Origin: Cedecea neteri
GTDB taxonomy: Bacteria > Pseudomonadota > Gammaproteobacteria > Enterobacterales > Enterobacteriaceae
Assembly (NCBI RefSeq): GCF_000758325.1
Contig: NZ_CP009459.1
Coordinates: forward strand, 4,340,001-4,404,000
Direction of reading: 5' to 3'
Length of the DNA: 64,000 nt
The position numbers were made by a program, and so were the translations under genes. A model generated the notes under the pieces. The model made no database searches, had not been told where the DNA came from, and saw nothing but the letters and a program-made list of their open reading frames with translations. Positions within the stretch are counted from its first letter, which is position 1; the number at the start of each line of letters is the position of its first letter. Shown piece by piece: positions 35,980-47,737 of this stretch.

Positions 35980-36549
35980 CCGTTCACCTCCAGCCCTGTT
36001 TTATATGTCATCACAGAGTCAGTGAACGTCTCAGGGGAATCACCGTCATTCCCCCGAGACCCCGGACTCCCGGCCAAATAAATCGTCCGCTGAAGCGGCA
36101 GACCTCCGTTTTATCTCCCAGTCCTGGGTCGGCTGAGATGCGTTCCCGACGCTCTCAGCCTCCGGCCGTTCCCGACGGCCGGACCCTGGCCAGTCGGAGA
36201 GAAAACAGAGGCGATTTAAGCCGGAACCGTGCCTCGCTGTTAGCCCACAGCTATTCTGAAAATCATTGTTGCTTCAAGTCTTACAGCTACGCCCTTGTCC
36301 CCGGCTCTCAGCGCCCCCGGTTATGACCCAACTCAGGCGGGGTTGAGCTGTCGGGAACAGCGAAAGAGAGCGATCGTCGGGAACGAATCGCAAACGACCC
36401 CGAATGTTTGGGTGATAGCCGGTGGGTTTACCGCTTCAGCGGCGATGAGCTCGCCGGGCGCCGGGGGTTGTCAGGGGGCATGGCGTAATGCCACCTGACA
36501 CGTTCACTGTCTCTGTACGTGTAGGGTAAGCAGAGATACAGGTGAACGG
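35980..36549. repeat. About 570-bp fold-back element with nested inverted repeats
   Basis: The outer arms CCGTTCACCT (35980-35989) and AGGTGAACGG (36540-36549) pair 10/10. The next arm 36011-36028 pairs with 36501-36518 at 15 of 18 positions. An inner arm CGTTCCCGACG (36141-36151) pairs with 36376-36386. A perfect hairpin CCGGCCG-ttcccga-CGGCCGG (36162-36182) crowns one branch. The 9-mer GTTCCCGAC occurs twice in each orientation. Open frames here read as low-complexity Arg/Ser/Pro strings and are rejected as genes. The layout suggests a fold-back mobile repeat or a large structured RNA. It is not an ERIC, REP or tRNA. Confidence 0.7.
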
Positions 36550-36690
36550 AACTTAAGCCGCCCTTACATAAGGGTGGATGTTACTGGAAGGTATCGGCTA
36601 CCCTTCCGGCTGAGAACCCGCCCTCAACTGGAAACCCCCGCCAAATTTCCTTATCATTAGCGCTTCCCCTCTGAGCCACGCGAGTGATCC

Positions 36691-38394
36691 GTGCACGAAA
36701 TTTTTACTATGCTGCTGGCGGTGTTCGATCGCGCGGCGCTGATGCTTATTTGCCTTTTCTTCCTGATTCGAATTCGCCTGTTCCGCGAATTGCTGCACAA
36801 AAGTGCCCATACACCTAAAGAATTGCTGGCAGTCACCGCTATCTTCTCAATGTTTGCGCTGTTCAGTACCTGGTCAGGTGTGCCTGTTGAAGGCTCGCTG
36901 GTGAACGTGCGTATTATCGCGGTGATGTCCGGCGGGATCCTGTTTGGCCCCTGGGTGGGGATTATTACCGGGCTTATCGCCGGGACGCACCGCTACCTGA
37001 TTGATATCGGCGGCATCACCGCTATCCCCTGCTTTATCACCAGCATTCTGGCCGGGATTATCTCCGGCTGGATCAATCGCAAGGTGCCGAAAGAGAAGCA
37101 CTGGCGGGTCGGTATCATCGGCGGCATGCTCTGTGAAACGATGACCATGATTCTGGTTGTGCTCTGGGCGCCGAGCACCGCGCTGGGCCTCGATATCGTG
37201 TCCAAAATCGGCGTGCCGATGATCCTCGGCTCGGTATCTATCGGCTTTATTATCCTGCTGGTGCAAAGCGTTGAGGGCGAGAAAGAGGCCAGCGCCGCCC
37301 GCCAGGCCAAGCTGGCGCTGGATATCGCCAACAAAACGCTGCCGCTGTTCCGCAAGGTGAACAGTGAGTCGCTGCGCCAGGTTTGCCAGATTATTCGTCA
37401 CGATATCGATGCGGATGCGGTAGCCATTACCGATACCGAAAAAGTACTGGCCTACGTCGGGCTGGGGGAAAACAACTACCACGAGAACGACCAGGCTTTC
37501 AGCCCGCGCACCCGCCAGGCACTGAGCGAGGGGCGCATCATCATTCGCAACGATGACGAAGCCTGGCGAACGCCGGAAATTCACTCCTTAATCATTATCC
37601 CGCTGTGGGAAAAAGGCGTGGTAACCGGCACCCTGAAAATCTATTACCGCCATGCCCACCAGATCACCTCCACGCTGCAGGAAATGGCCGTTGGACTGTC
37701 GCAGATTATTTCTACCCAGCTTGAGGTTTCCCGCGCGGAACAGCTGCGCGAAATGGCTAACAAAGCCGAACTCAGGGCGCTGCAAAGCAAGATAAACCCG
37801 CACTTCCTGTTCAATGCGCTGAATGCGATCTCCTCCTCAATTCGTATGAACCCGGACACTGCCCGCCAGCTTATCGTCAACCTGTCACGCTATCTGCGCT
37901 ATAACATCGAACTGAACGACGACGAGCAGATTGATATCCGCAAAGAGCTGTATCAAATCAAGGATTACATTGCCATTGAGCAGGCGCGCTTTGGCGACAA
38001 ACTGACGGTGATTTATAACATTGATGAAGAGGTCAACTGCCGCATTCCCAGCCTGCTTATCCAGCCGCTGGTGGAAAATGCCATTGTGCACGGCATTCAG
38101 CCCTGTAAAGGTAAGGGCGTGGTGACGATAAGTATTGAAGAGAGCGGCAACCGGGTGCGCATTGCCGTGCGCGATACCGGCCACGGGATCGATCCTAAGG
38201 TGATTGAACGCGTGGAGAATAACGAAATGCCGGGGAACAAAATTGGCCTGCTGAACGTGCATCACCGCGTACAGTTGCTCTACGGCGAAGGGCTGATCAT
38301 CCGCCGCCTGGAGCCGGGAACCGAAATAGCCTTTTACGTGCCGCGCTATGTCCCCGCCGCCGCGCCCCGCCCACTGGAAGGGAGAGAAGCATGA
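36691..38394 (+). CDS. ypdA: YpdA (PyrS), LytS-type pyruvate-sensing histidine kinase
   Basis: A protein of 567 residues, close to E. coli YpdA throughout. The GTG start ([18 protein letters not shown]) matches the E. coli N-terminus. Domains: 5TM-Lyt membrane sensor (about 1-190), GAF (about 215-345), LytS-type dimerisation with phospho-acceptor in [18 protein letters not shown], and an ATPase domain ending in [12 protein letters not shown]. In E. coli it responds to extracellular pyruvate and activates yhjX through YpdB. It overlaps ypdB by 4 bases. No strong ribosome-binding site precedes it, and the fold-back element ends 141 bases upstream. Confidence 0.95.
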   Translation: MHEIFTMLLAVFDRAALMLICLFFLIRIRLFRELLHKSAHTPKELLAVTAIFSMFALFSTWSGVPVEGSLVNVRIIAVMSGGILFGPWVGIITGLIAGTHRYLIDIGGITAIPCFITSILAGIISGWINRKVPKEKHWRVGIIGGMLCETMTMILVVLWAPSTALGLDIVSKIGVPMILGSVSIGFIILLVQSVEGEKEASAARQAKLALDIANKTLPLFRKVNSESLRQVCQIIRHDIDADAVAITDTEKVLAYVGLGENNYHENDQAFSPRTRQALSEGRIIIRNDDEAWRTPEIHSLIIIPLWEKGVVTGTLKIYYRHAHQITSTLQEMAVGLSQIISTQLEVSRAEQLREMANKAELRALQSKINPHFLFNALNAISSSIRMNPDTARQLIVNLSRYLRYNIELNDDEQIDIRKELYQIKDYIAIEQARFGDKLTVIYNIDEEVNCRIPSLLIQPLVENAIVHGIQPCKGKGVVTISIEESGNRVRIAVRDTGHGIDPKVIERVENNEMPGNKIGLLNVHHRVQLLYGEGLIIRRLEPGTEIAFYVPRYVPAAAPRPLEGREA

Positions 38395-39122
38395 AGGTCA
38401 TTATCGTAGAGGATGAGTTTCTGGCGCAGCAGGAGCTGAGCTGGCTCATCAAAAACCACAGCGAAATGGAGATTGTCGCCTCGTTCGACGATGGCATGGA
38501 CGTGCTGAAGTATTTGCAGCATCACGAAGTGGACGCCATCTTCCTCGACATCAATATTCCGTCGCTGGACGGCGTGCTGCTGGCGCAGAACATCAGCAAA
38601 TTTGCCCACAGGCCGTTCATCGTGTTTATTACCGCCTGGAAAGAGCATGCGGTGGAAGCCTTTGAGCTGGAAGCGTTTGACTACATTCTGAAGCCGTATC
38701 AGGAATCGCGTATTATCGGCATGCTACAAAAGCTAGAGGCCGCTTATCAGCAGCAAACCTCGCAGCCTGCCGCCAGCCATGAAAACCGCGACGCCACGAC
38801 GATTAATCTGATCAAAGACGAGCGAATTATCGTTACCGACATCAACGATATTTACTATGCGGAAGCCCACGAGAAGATGACGTTCGTCTATACGCGCCGC
38901 GAGTCTTACGTCATGCCGATGAATATCACCGAATTTTGCAGCCGCCTGCCGGAGAGCCACTTCTTCCGCTGCCACCGCTCATATGTGGTGAACCTGAGCA
39001 AAATCCGTGAAATAGAACCGTGGTTTAACAATACTTATATTCTGCGCCTGCGCGACCTGGATTTTCAGGTGCCGGTGAGCCGCAGCAAAGTGAAAGAGTT
39101 CAGGCAGCTAATGCGCCTGTAG
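38391..39122 (+). CDS. ypdB: YpdB (PyrR), LytTR response regulator
   Basis: A protein of 243 residues. The receiver domain has acidic VEDE, the phospho-acceptor Asp in [13 protein letters not shown] (about 53) and the conserved Thr/Lys ([12 protein letters not shown]). The C-terminal LytTR DNA-binding domain follows ([20 protein letters not shown] through [12 protein letters not shown]). Nearly identical to E. coli YpdB. It starts inside the ypdA stop (ATGA). Confidence 0.96.
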   Translation: MKVIIVEDEFLAQQELSWLIKNHSEMEIVASFDDGMDVLKYLQHHEVDAIFLDINIPSLDGVLLAQNISKFAHRPFIVFITAWKEHAVEAFELEAFDYILKPYQESRIIGMLQKLEAAYQQQTSQPAASHENRDATTINLIKDERIIVTDINDIYYAEAHEKMTFVYTRRESYVMPMNITEFCSRLPESHFFRCHRSYVVNLSKIREIEPWFNNTYILRLRDLDFQVPVSRSKVKEFRQLMRL

Positions 39123-39135
39123 AGAAGGGAAACTG

Positions 39136-39154
39136 GCGGGCGCAGTGCGCCCGC
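39136..39154. terminator. GC-rich hairpin between ypdB and glk
   Basis: GCGGGCGCA-g/TGCGCCCGC forms a strong stem between convergent genes; a T run is lacking, so terminator function is uncertain. Confidence 0.4.
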
Positions 39155-39160
39155 ACGGTA

Positions 39161-40126
39161 TTAAAGGACGTGGCCCAGCGTCTGACGCAGGTGCGCCCCG
39201 GCACCCAACAGCCCCGGCTGATCGTGCACGATGAGATACACGGGAATATCCTTCACGAATTCTTTGAAGCGGCCTTTGTCTTCAAACCCGCCGCGGAAGC
39301 CCGAAGCCTTAAAGAACTCCAGGAAGCGCGGCACAATACCGCCGGCGATATATACGCCACCAAAGGTGCTCATGTTCAGCGCCAGGTTGCCGCCGAAACG
39401 CCCCAGGATCACGCAGAACAGCGACAGCGCGCGGCGGCAGTCGGTGCAGGTGTCGTCCACGGCTTTTTCGGTTATGTCCTTCGGCTGGTAGTTTTCCGGC
39501 TCGCGACCGTCGGCCTTAACGATAGCGCGGTAGAGATTCAGCAGGCCTGGGCCGGAGAGAATGCGCTCGTTGGAGACGTGCCCAAGTTCGTTGCGCAGCT
39601 GCTCCAGAATAATGCCCTCTTCTTCACTGTTCGCCGCGAAATCTGAGTGGCCGCCCTCGCCCGGCAGGCTGATCCAGCGTTTGTCGACGTGAACCAGATG
39701 AGAAACGCCCAGCCCGGTACCCGCGCCGTACACCACCACCGGTTTGCCTGCCACAGGTTCGCCGCCGCCGAACTGAATCAGATGCTCTTTTTTCAGCGCC
39801 GGAATGGCCATGGAAACGCCGGTAAAGTCGTTGATAATTTCCAGATGATCGAAGCCCAGGTTTTGCTTCATTTCGGCGGTGGAAAATGCCCAGGTATGGT
39901 TGGTCATTTCCACCCAGTCCCCGTTTATCGGGCAGGCAATGGCCACACAGCCTGATTGCACGCTGATGTTATGTTCTTTGAGGTAGTGCTGAATCACCGC
40001 TTCCAGGCTTGGAAAATCAAGGCCGGAGTAAGTCTTTGCCTGTGAAATATCACCCGTGTTCAAATCGCATAGCGCCAGACGTGCATTGGTGCCGCCGACA
40101 TCTCCCACCAAAGCATATTTTGTCAT
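39161..40126 (-). CDS. glk: Glk, glucokinase
   Basis: A protein of 321 residues that phosphorylates free glucose with ATP. The phosphate-1 loop [14 protein letters not shown] opens it, and the glucose-binding segment [14 protein letters not shown] and [17 protein letters not shown] are as in E. coli Glk (321 aa). Start ATG at 40126; a TTG two codons upstream only extends the frame. It is divergent from yfeO. Confidence 0.97.
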   Translation of the reverse strand: MTKYALVGDVGGTNARLALCDLNTGDISQAKTYSGLDFPSLEAVIQHYLKEHNISVQSGCVAIACPINGDWVEMTNHTWAFSTAEMKQNLGFDHLEIINDFTGVSMAIPALKKEHLIQFGGGEPVAGKPVVVYGAGTGLGVSHLVHVDKRWISLPGEGGHSDFAANSEEEGIILEQLRNELGHVSNERILSGPGLLNLYRAIVKADGREPENYQPKDITEKAVDDTCTDCRRALSLFCVILGRFGGNLALNMSTFGGVYIAGGIVPRFLEFFKASGFRGGFEDKGRFKEFVKDIPVYLIVHDQPGLLGAGAHLRQTLGHVL

Positions 40127-40328
40127 TCTCAAACAGCTCCGCTAAAGTCAGAATAAGTTCTGGCAACACTGTAAAATTAGCCAGCCGAAACAACAACGAC
40201 CATCATTCAGGTGCGGTGCGATTGTTGAACCAGGTCACATTCTGGCTTTACCGTTTCAGCTCTATTTGCAATGCGGCTTAAGACTTTCCGTTTTTGCGCC
40301 GTGCGACTTCCTATTGTAAGGATTGACT

Positions 40329-41561
40329 ATGCTCCATCCGCGAGCCAGAACAATGCTGGTACTTTCCATTCCGGCTCTGATTATCGGCGTCTTATCCAGC
40401 CTGGTGTTAATTGTCGTGATGAAGGTCGCCGCTGCGCTGCAGGAATACCTGTGGGCCACGCTGCCCGCGGCGCGCGGGTACGATCCCCAGTCCCCGTTTT
40501 GGATACTGCTTATTTTGACCCTGACCGGCGTCGCTGTTGGGCTGGTTATCCGCTATTTACCAGGCCACGGGGGGCCGGATCCCGCGACCGAACCGCTTAT
40601 CGGAGCACCCGTACCAACACTGGCTATTCCAGGCCTGGTGATGGCGCTGGTGATTGGCCTTGCCGGTGGCGTGAGCCTGGGGCCGGAGCACCCGATTATG
40701 GCGGTCAACATTGCGCTCGCGGTGGCACTTGGCGCCCGCGTCTTGCCGAAGGTCAGCCCGCTTGACTGGACTATTCTCGCCGCGGCGGGCACCGTCGGCG
40801 CTTTATTCGGCACGCCGGTGGCCGCTGCGCTGATCTTTTCGCAAACGCTGGGTGGAAATAATGAAGTGCCGCTGTGGGACAGGCTATTCGCCCCGCTGAT
40901 GGCCGCCTCCGCCGGGGCGCTGACCACCAGCATTTTCTTTCAGCCGCACTTTGCGTTGCCGGTTGCCAGCTACCCCGAAATGCACATTGAAGACCTGTTC
41001 AGCGGGGCGGTTGTCGCGGCTATCGCTATTGCGATGGGCATGGTGGGCGTCTGGTGTCTGCCACGGCTGCACCGTCTGATGCACCAGCTCAAACATCCGG
41101 TGCTTATACTCGGTGCTGGCGGTTTTTTGCTTGGTCTGCTGGGGATAGTCGGCGGCGAGGTGACTATGTTTAAAGGCCTGGATGAGATGCGGCAGCTGGC
41201 TATCTCCGACTTCTCCGTGTCGTCTCTGCTGCTGTTTGCCGTGGTGAAGCTGGCGGCATTGATTATCGCGGCCGCCAGCGGCTTCCGGGGTGGACGTATT
41301 TTCCCGGCGGTGTTTGTGGGCGTGGCGTTGGGCATGATGCTACACCAGCACGTTGAGGCGGTTCCCGCCGCCATTACGCTCTCCTGCGCCGTCCTTGGCA
41401 TGGTGCTGGTGGTGACGCGTGACGGCTGGCTGAGCCTGTTTATGGCGATGGCCGTAGTGCCGGACGTCAAACTCCTGCCCTTGCTGTGCATCGTGATGTT
41501 ACCCGCCTGGCTCCTGCTGGCGGGTAAACCGTTGATGATGGCCGGGCGACCAAACCGCTGA
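40329..41561 (+). CDS. yfeO: YfeO, ClC-like ion channel family protein
   Basis: A membrane protein of 410 residues closely matching E. coli YfeO. It belongs to the ClC fold: [15 protein letters not shown] is the variant of the GxGxPE/GREGP selectivity loops, and [16 protein letters not shown] the second. Conducted ion is unproven. AAGGA precedes the ATG by 6 bases. Its TGA ends at 41561 and the ipdC stop begins at 41562 on the other strand, so the two genes abut tail to tail. Confidence 0.93.
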   Translation: MLHPRARTMLVLSIPALIIGVLSSLVLIVVMKVAAALQEYLWATLPAARGYDPQSPFWILLILTLTGVAVGLVIRYLPGHGGPDPATEPLIGAPVPTLAIPGLVMALVIGLAGGVSLGPEHPIMAVNIALAVALGARVLPKVSPLDWTILAAAGTVGALFGTPVAAALIFSQTLGGNNEVPLWDRLFAPLMAASAGALTTSIFFQPHFALPVASYPEMHIEDLFSGAVVAAIAIAMGMVGVWCLPRLHRLMHQLKHPVLILGAGGFLLGLLGIVGGEVTMFKGLDEMRQLAISDFSVSSLLLFAVVKLAALIIAAASGFRGGRIFPAVFVGVALGMMLHQHVEAVPAAITLSCAVLGMVLVVTRDGWLSLFMAMAVVPDVKLLPLLCIVMLPAWLLLAGKPLMMAGRPNR

Positions 41562-43235
<1,674 letters not shown>

Positions 43236-43392
43236 CTATGAGGGCTTGCTGTGAGTATTAAGTAACCGGGATCGGTGTCGAGAATATATCCGATTTAAGG
43301 GGTGGCACGTGGAATTTACAGTGGAATACGGCGTATTCTGGGTTGTGAAAGCGTATACACTGATTTCTCTGTTACCTATAAGGATGACAATA

Positions 43393-44382
43393 ATGACCTG
43401 GCAGCCCAACCCTGAACGCTATTCGTCTATGGAGTACCGTCGCTGCGGCCGCAGCGGCCTGAAACTGCCCGCTATCTCCCTTGGCCTTTGGCACAATTTT
43501 GGTGATGAAACGCTGCTGGAAACCAGCCGTCAGCTGCTGAGAAAGGCTTTTGATCTGGGCATTACCCACTTTGACCTTGCCAATAATTACGGGCCACCGC
43601 CGGGGTCAGCGGAAGCCAACTTTGGACGCATTTTGCGGGAAGATTTTCAGGCCTGGCGCGACGAGCTGATTATCTCCACCAAAGCGGGCTACACCATGTG
43701 GGACGGGCCTTACGGCGACTGGGGTTCGCGCAAATATCTGATTGCAAGCCTCGACCAGAGTCTGAAGCGCACGGGGCTTGAGTATGTCGATATCTTCTAT
43801 CATCACCGCCCGGACCCTGACACGCCGCTGGCAGAGACCATGCGCGCCCTCGACCATCTGGTGCGCCAGGGCAAAGCGCTGTATGTCGGGATCTCTAACT
43901 ACCCGGCAGATCTGGCCGAAAAAGCTATTGATATCCTGAACGATCTCGGTACACCTTGCCTGATCCACCAGCCGCGTTACTCAATGTTTGAACGCTGGGT
44001 TGAGGGCGGTCTGCTGGATCTGCTGCAGGAAAAAGGCGTCGGCAGCATCGCTTTTTCCCCGCTCGCCGGGGGCCAGCTCACCGACCGCTATCTGAGCGGC
44101 ATCCCTGCGGATTCACGTGCCGCCAGCGGCAGCCGCTTCCTGAATCCTGACCAGATTACGGCAGAGAAGCTGGCAAAAGTACGGCAGCTCAACGCGCTGG
44201 CGGAGAAACGCGGGCAAAAACTGTCGCAGATGGCGTTGGCCTGGGTACTGCGCGATGAAAAAGTAACTTCGGTGCTTATTGGCGCGAGTAAAACTAGCCA
44301 GATAGAGGATGCCGTGGGAATGCTAAGCCAGCGCCATTTCAGCAAACAGGAACGTGCGGAAATAGAGGCGATCTTAGTGTAA
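43393..44382 (+). CDS. Aldo/keto reductase, YghZ/Gpr-like
   Basis: A TIM-barrel reductase of 329 residues, following E. coli YghZ (L-glyceraldehyde-3-phosphate/methylglyoxal reductase) from MEYRRCGRSGLKLPAISLGL to SVLIGASKTSQIEDAV. It shows the AKR tetrad pieces FDLANNYGPPPGSAE (Asp, Tyr), STKAGYTMW (Lys) and FYHHRPD (His). It uses NADPH to reduce aldehydes. It is divergent from ipdC, so it may remove aldehyde products, which is an inference. AGGA is 9 bases before the chosen ATG; the upstream in-frame ATGs 43309 and 43384 are less likely. Confidence 0.9.
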   Translation: MTWQPNPERYSSMEYRRCGRSGLKLPAISLGLWHNFGDETLLETSRQLLRKAFDLGITHFDLANNYGPPPGSAEANFGRILREDFQAWRDELIISTKAGYTMWDGPYGDWGSRKYLIASLDQSLKRTGLEYVDIFYHHRPDPDTPLAETMRALDHLVRQGKALYVGISNYPADLAEKAIDILNDLGTPCLIHQPRYSMFERWVEGGLLDLLQEKGVGSIAFSPLAGGQLTDRYLSGIPADSRAASGSRFLNPDQITAEKLAKVRQLNALAEKRGQKLSQMALAWVLRDEKVTSVLIGASKTSQIEDAVGMLSQRHFSKQERAEIEAILV

Positions 44383-44535
44383 ACGTTTAACTTCTTTCCG
44401 GATTCAAGCCAGTACTTGTGCAAAAAGTGCTGTGGCCGATGATTTAGGAATTGTGTAGTTCATCGGCCCGTTTGTCGGTTTGTAATATTGTGTTAACAAG
44501 CCGCAACACGGCTCTGAGAACCAGGGAGAGAAAGT

Positions 44536-44856
44536 ATGTTCAGGTCACTAATGCTTGCCCTTGCCTTACTGGCCGCGGCGCCGATGGTCGCTAACGCGGG
44601 TGAAATCACCCTGCTGCCGTCGGTGAAATTACAGATTGGCGATCAAGATTATCGCGGAAATTACTGGGACGGCGGCAGATGGCGCGACCGTGATTACTGG
44701 CACCGCAACTATGAATGGCGCGATCGCGGCTGGCACCGCCACCGTGGCTGGGATCGGGGCTGGGACCGCGGTCGGAATAGCTATGAACGCGGCTATCGCG
44801 AGGGCTGGAACGACCGCGATGACCATCGCGGCAGAGGTCACGGACACCGTCACTGA
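44536..44856 (+). CDS. ypeC: YpeC, DUF2502 periplasmic protein
   Basis: A precursor of 106 residues. A signal peptide ([21 protein letters not shown]) precedes [17 protein letters not shown] and a tail made almost wholly of Arg, Asp, Trp, His, Tyr and Gly in short repeats ([31 protein letters not shown]), ending RGHGHRH. Close to E. coli YpeC. Function is unknown; the His-rich end could bind metal, and mntH is its neighbour. GGAGAG lies before the ATG. Confidence 0.93.
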   Translation: MFRSLMLALALLAAAPMVANAGEITLLPSVKLQIGDQDYRGNYWDGGRWRDRDYWHRNYEWRDRGWHRHRGWDRGWDRGRNSYERGYREGWNDRDDHRGRGHGHRH

Positions 44857-44861
44857 CAAAA

Positions 44862-44884
44862 AAGGGCTGGATTATCCAGCCCTT
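44862..44884. terminator. Terminator between ypeC and mntH
   Basis: AAGGGCTGG-attat-CCAGCCCTT, flanked by an A run upstream that serves as T run for the minus-strand mntH transcript. Confidence 0.85.
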
Positions 44885-44903
44885 CTCATTTTCTTTGGCA
44901 AGA

Positions 44904-46142
44904 TTAGTTGCCAAACAGCGTACTGAAAATTAACCAAAGGTTGAGCGCCACCACCACCGCGACTATCGCCCAGCCGACCAGCTTAATCCAGCGCACGTTA
45001 ACCAAATCACCCATCAGCTTTTTGTCGCTGGTAAACACCAGCAGCGGCACCAACGCCAGCGCAATCCCGAAGCTCAGCAGCACCTGGCTCATGACCAGAA
45101 TACGCGTTGGGTCGAGCCCCATCATGATGACCACGAAGGACGGCGCCATAGTAATCGCCCGGCGAACCCACAGCGGAATATAAAAACGCACGAACCCCTG
45201 CATCACCACCTGCCCGGCAAGCGTGCCTACCACCGTGGATGACAAACCGGCCGCCACCAGGCTAAGCCCGAAAATCGTGGCTGCGGCATGGCTCAACAGC
45301 GGCTCCAGCGTTTTATAGGCATCTTCCAGCTCGGCAACGCCAGTATGCCCGGTGAAGTGAAACGCTGCGGCAGCGGTGGCCATCATCGCCAGGTTGACGA
45401 AACCGGCAATCGTCATCGCTATCGCCACGTCCCATTTAGTGGCGGAATAGCGCTCCGCCCGGTTGCCCGCATGCAGATGCTGAGTCAGAGAAGAGTGCAG
45501 GTAAATCACGTGCGGCATGATAGTCGCGCCCAGCACACCCGCGGCAAGATACACCGCCTCGGACGTCGGCAGGCTGGGGATCAGCATCCCTTTACCCAGC
45601 TCGGCAACCTTCGGCTGGGAAAAAATAAGCTCAACGATGTAGGCCGCCGCCACAAACAGCAGCAACCCGCCAATGACTTTTTCCAGTGGCTTTTGCCCAC
45701 GGCTTTGCAGCATTAAAATCAGGAAAGTGGCTATCCCGGTCAGCACCGCCCCCTGGAGCAAAGAGACGCCCAGAATCAGCTTAAAGCCAATGGCCGCCCC
45801 GATAAACTCCGCGAGATCCGTCGCCATGGCGATAATTTCCGCCTGAACCCAGTAAATCCACACCAGCGGACGCGGGTAATGATCGCGGATTTGTTCGGCG
45901 AGGTTCTTGCCGGTAGCGATCCCCAGTTTGGCGGAGAGTACCTGGATCAGCGCCGCCATCAGGTTTGCCCACACCACCACCCACAGCAGTTGATAGCCAT
46001 AGCTTGCCCCGGCCTGGATATTGGTCGCGAAGTTACCGGGATCGATGTAGCCGATAGCGGCGATAAACGCTGGCCCCATCAACGCCAGCCGCAGCTTGCG
46101 CGCGGTGCGTCCGGTATTGCTGTCAATGCGACTGCTTGTCAT
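44904..46142 (-). CDS. mntH: MntH, proton-coupled Mn(II)/Fe(II) NRAMP transporter
   Basis: An 11-span transporter of 412 residues. The metal-binding motif DPGN lies in [18 protein letters not shown] and the second site MPH in [16 protein letters not shown]. Very close to E. coli MntH (412 aa). It imports Mn2+ using the proton gradient. An MntR box and a Fur-like box sit directly upstream. Confidence 0.97.
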   Translation of the reverse strand: MTSSRIDSNTGRTARKLRLALMGPAFIAAIGYIDPGNFATNIQAGASYGYQLLWVVVWANLMAALIQVLSAKLGIATGKNLAEQIRDHYPRPLVWIYWVQAEIIAMATDLAEFIGAAIGFKLILGVSLLQGAVLTGIATFLILMLQSRGQKPLEKVIGGLLLFVAAAYIVELIFSQPKVAELGKGMLIPSLPTSEAVYLAAGVLGATIMPHVIYLHSSLTQHLHAGNRAERYSATKWDVAIAMTIAGFVNLAMMATAAAAFHFTGHTGVAELEDAYKTLEPLLSHAAATIFGLSLVAAGLSSTVVGTLAGQVVMQGFVRFYIPLWVRRAITMAPSFVVIMMGLDPTRILVMSQVLLSFGIALALVPLLVFTSDKKLMGDLVNVRWIKLVGWAIVAVVVALNLWLIFSTLFGN

Positions 46143-46155
46143 CTTCTGCCTCTGA

Positions 46156-46175
46156 GATATAGCCTTTGCTATGTT
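46156..46175 (-). promoter_or_regulatory. MntR operator of mntH
   Basis: On the minus strand it reads AACATAGCAAAGGCTATATC, differing at two positions from the E. coli mntH MntR palindrome AACATAGCAAAGGCTATGTT. It lies 13 bases before the mntH start, so Mn-loaded MntR should block transcription. Confidence 0.88.
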
Positions 46176-46184
46176 TCATGCTAT

Positions 46185-46203
46185 CAAAATGAGAATGGTT
46201 ATC
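46185..46203 (-). promoter_or_regulatory. Fur-like box of mntH
   Basis: On the minus strand it reads GATAACCATTCTCATTTTG, matching the 19-bp Fur consensus at about 13 positions. E. coli mntH is also Fur-controlled. Confidence 0.65.
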
Positions 46204-46505
46204 AAGTTCATTTAGTGCGGGGAAATTGATTTCTCTGATAGCTGAAAACGATATGCAGGAGGCGTGAGATGGTGAATCTGGATGCCGGTTAACGGATTAA
46301 CATTTGACCAACGTGTAAACTGTCGACAAGCCATCTTAACGTAACTTTTAGCTTCTTTACTTAACATAGCAGAAATGTATGGTGGATCACTATTTTTGCG
46401 TTCCGTCACAGGTCATCACTATAGTGTGGAATTGATCTCGTTTTCTTATTGCTTGTTACATAGAATGTGCAACGAAATTAAACCTGCCTCATATTTGGAG
46501 CAAAT

Positions 46506-47693
46506 ATGTCCCGCGTTTTGCACTTTGTTTTAGCGCTTGCTGTGGTCGCGCTGCTGGCTTTGCTGGTTAGCCCTAACCGCAAGCAAATTCGTATTCGCTT
46601 TGTCATTCAACTGTTAGTGATCGAAGTGTTACTGGCCTGGTTCTTCCTGACCTCCGACGTCGGCCTGGGCTTCGTAAAAGGTTTCTCCGAGATGTTCGAG
46701 AAACTGCTCGGCTTCGCTAACGAAGGGACAAACTTTGTCTTCGGCAAAATGAACGACGAAGGCCTGGCATTCTTCTTCCTGAAGGTGCTGTGCCCTATCG
46801 TGTTCATTTCTGCGCTGATCGGTATTCTGCAGCACATTCGCATTCTGCCGATTGTTATCCGCGCTATCGGTACCGTGCTTTCCAAAGTCAACGGTATGGG
46901 TAAGCTGGAATCCTTTAACGCCGTAAGCTCGCTGATTCTGGGACAGTCAGAAAACTTCATCGCCTATAAGGATATTCTCGGCAAGATGTCGCGCAACCGC
47001 ATGTACACCATGGCGGCAACCGCTATGTCTACCGTGTCCATGTCAATCGTGGGTGCGTACATGACGATGCTGCAGCCAAAATACGTGGTTGCCGCGCTGG
47101 TGCTGAACATGTTCAGTACCTTTATCGTGCTGTCGCTGATCAACCCGTACCGCGTGGATGAGAAAGAAGAAAATCTGCAGATGACTAACCTGCATGAAGG
47201 TCAAAGCTTCTTCGAAATGCTCGGCGAGTACATTCTGGCAGGTTTCAAAGTGGCAATTATCGTTGCCGCCATGCTGATCGGCTTCATCGCCCTGATTTCT
47301 GGCCTGAACGCGCTGTTCGCTGCCGTGCTGGGTATCTCCTTCCAGGGCATTCTGGGCTATATCTTCTACCCGGTTGCCTGGGTGATGGGCGTACCGTCCG
47401 CAGAAGCGCTGCAGGTCGGCAGTATCATGGCGACTAAACTGGTGTCTAACGAATTCGTTGCGATGATGGATCTGCAGAAAATTGCCGGCAGCCTGTCGCC
47501 ACGCGCGGAAGGCATCCTGTCCGTGTTCCTGGTGTCCTTCGCTAACTTCTCTTCTATCGGTATTATCGCCGGGGCCATTAAAGGCCTGAACGAAGAGCAA
47601 GGTAACGTGGTTTCCCGCTTCGGCCTGAAGCTGGTTTACGGCTCTACGCTGGTGAGTATCCTGTCGGCATCTATCGCCGCGCTGGTTATCTGA
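46506..47693 (+). CDS. nupC: NupC, proton-driven nucleoside transporter
   Basis: A concentrative nucleoside transporter of 395 residues. It follows E. coli NupC (400 aa) closely, with [39 protein letters not shown] and [16 protein letters not shown] small internal gap occurs near residue 278 ([10 protein letters not shown]), where E. coli has about five more residues. It imports pyrimidine nucleosides and adenosine across the inner membrane. The 363-base divergent gap from mntH carries its promoter; no clear CRP or CytR palindrome was identified by eye. Confidence 0.96.
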   Translation: MSRVLHFVLALAVVALLALLVSPNRKQIRIRFVIQLLVIEVLLAWFFLTSDVGLGFVKGFSEMFEKLLGFANEGTNFVFGKMNDEGLAFFFLKVLCPIVFISALIGILQHIRILPIVIRAIGTVLSKVNGMGKLESFNAVSSLILGQSENFIAYKDILGKMSRNRMYTMAATAMSTVSMSIVGAYMTMLQPKYVVAALVLNMFSTFIVLSLINPYRVDEKEENLQMTNLHEGQSFFEMLGEYILAGFKVAIIVAAMLIGFIALISGLNALFAAVLGISFQGILGYIFYPVAWVMGVPSAEALQVGSIMATKLVSNEFVAMMDLQKIAGSLSPRAEGILSVFLVSFANFSSIGIIAGAIKGLNEEQGNVVSRFGLKLVYGSTLVSILSASIAALVI

Positions 47694-47705
47694 TTTTTGC
47701 GTATT

Positions 47706-47737
47706 AAAAAGCCGGTGCTGGTCACCGGCTTTTTTTA
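47706..47737. terminator. Terminator after nupC (overlaps end of GGDEF gene)
   Basis: AAAAAGCCGGTG-ctggt-CACCGGCTTTTTTT. It ends nupC and, on the other strand, coincides with the stop codon of the GGDEF gene. Confidence 0.92.

Noticed and set aside
35907-36498. Two plus-strand open frames (139 and 67 codons) in the ypdA upstream gap
   Set aside because: Low-complexity Arg/Ser/Pro sequence produced by GC-rich inverted repeats; no start signals; the repeat structure explains the open frames.
44606-44926. Three overlapping frames antisense to or out of frame with ypeC
   Set aside because: They mirror the codon repeats of ypeC; only the ypeC frame has a signal peptide, ribosome-binding site and homology.
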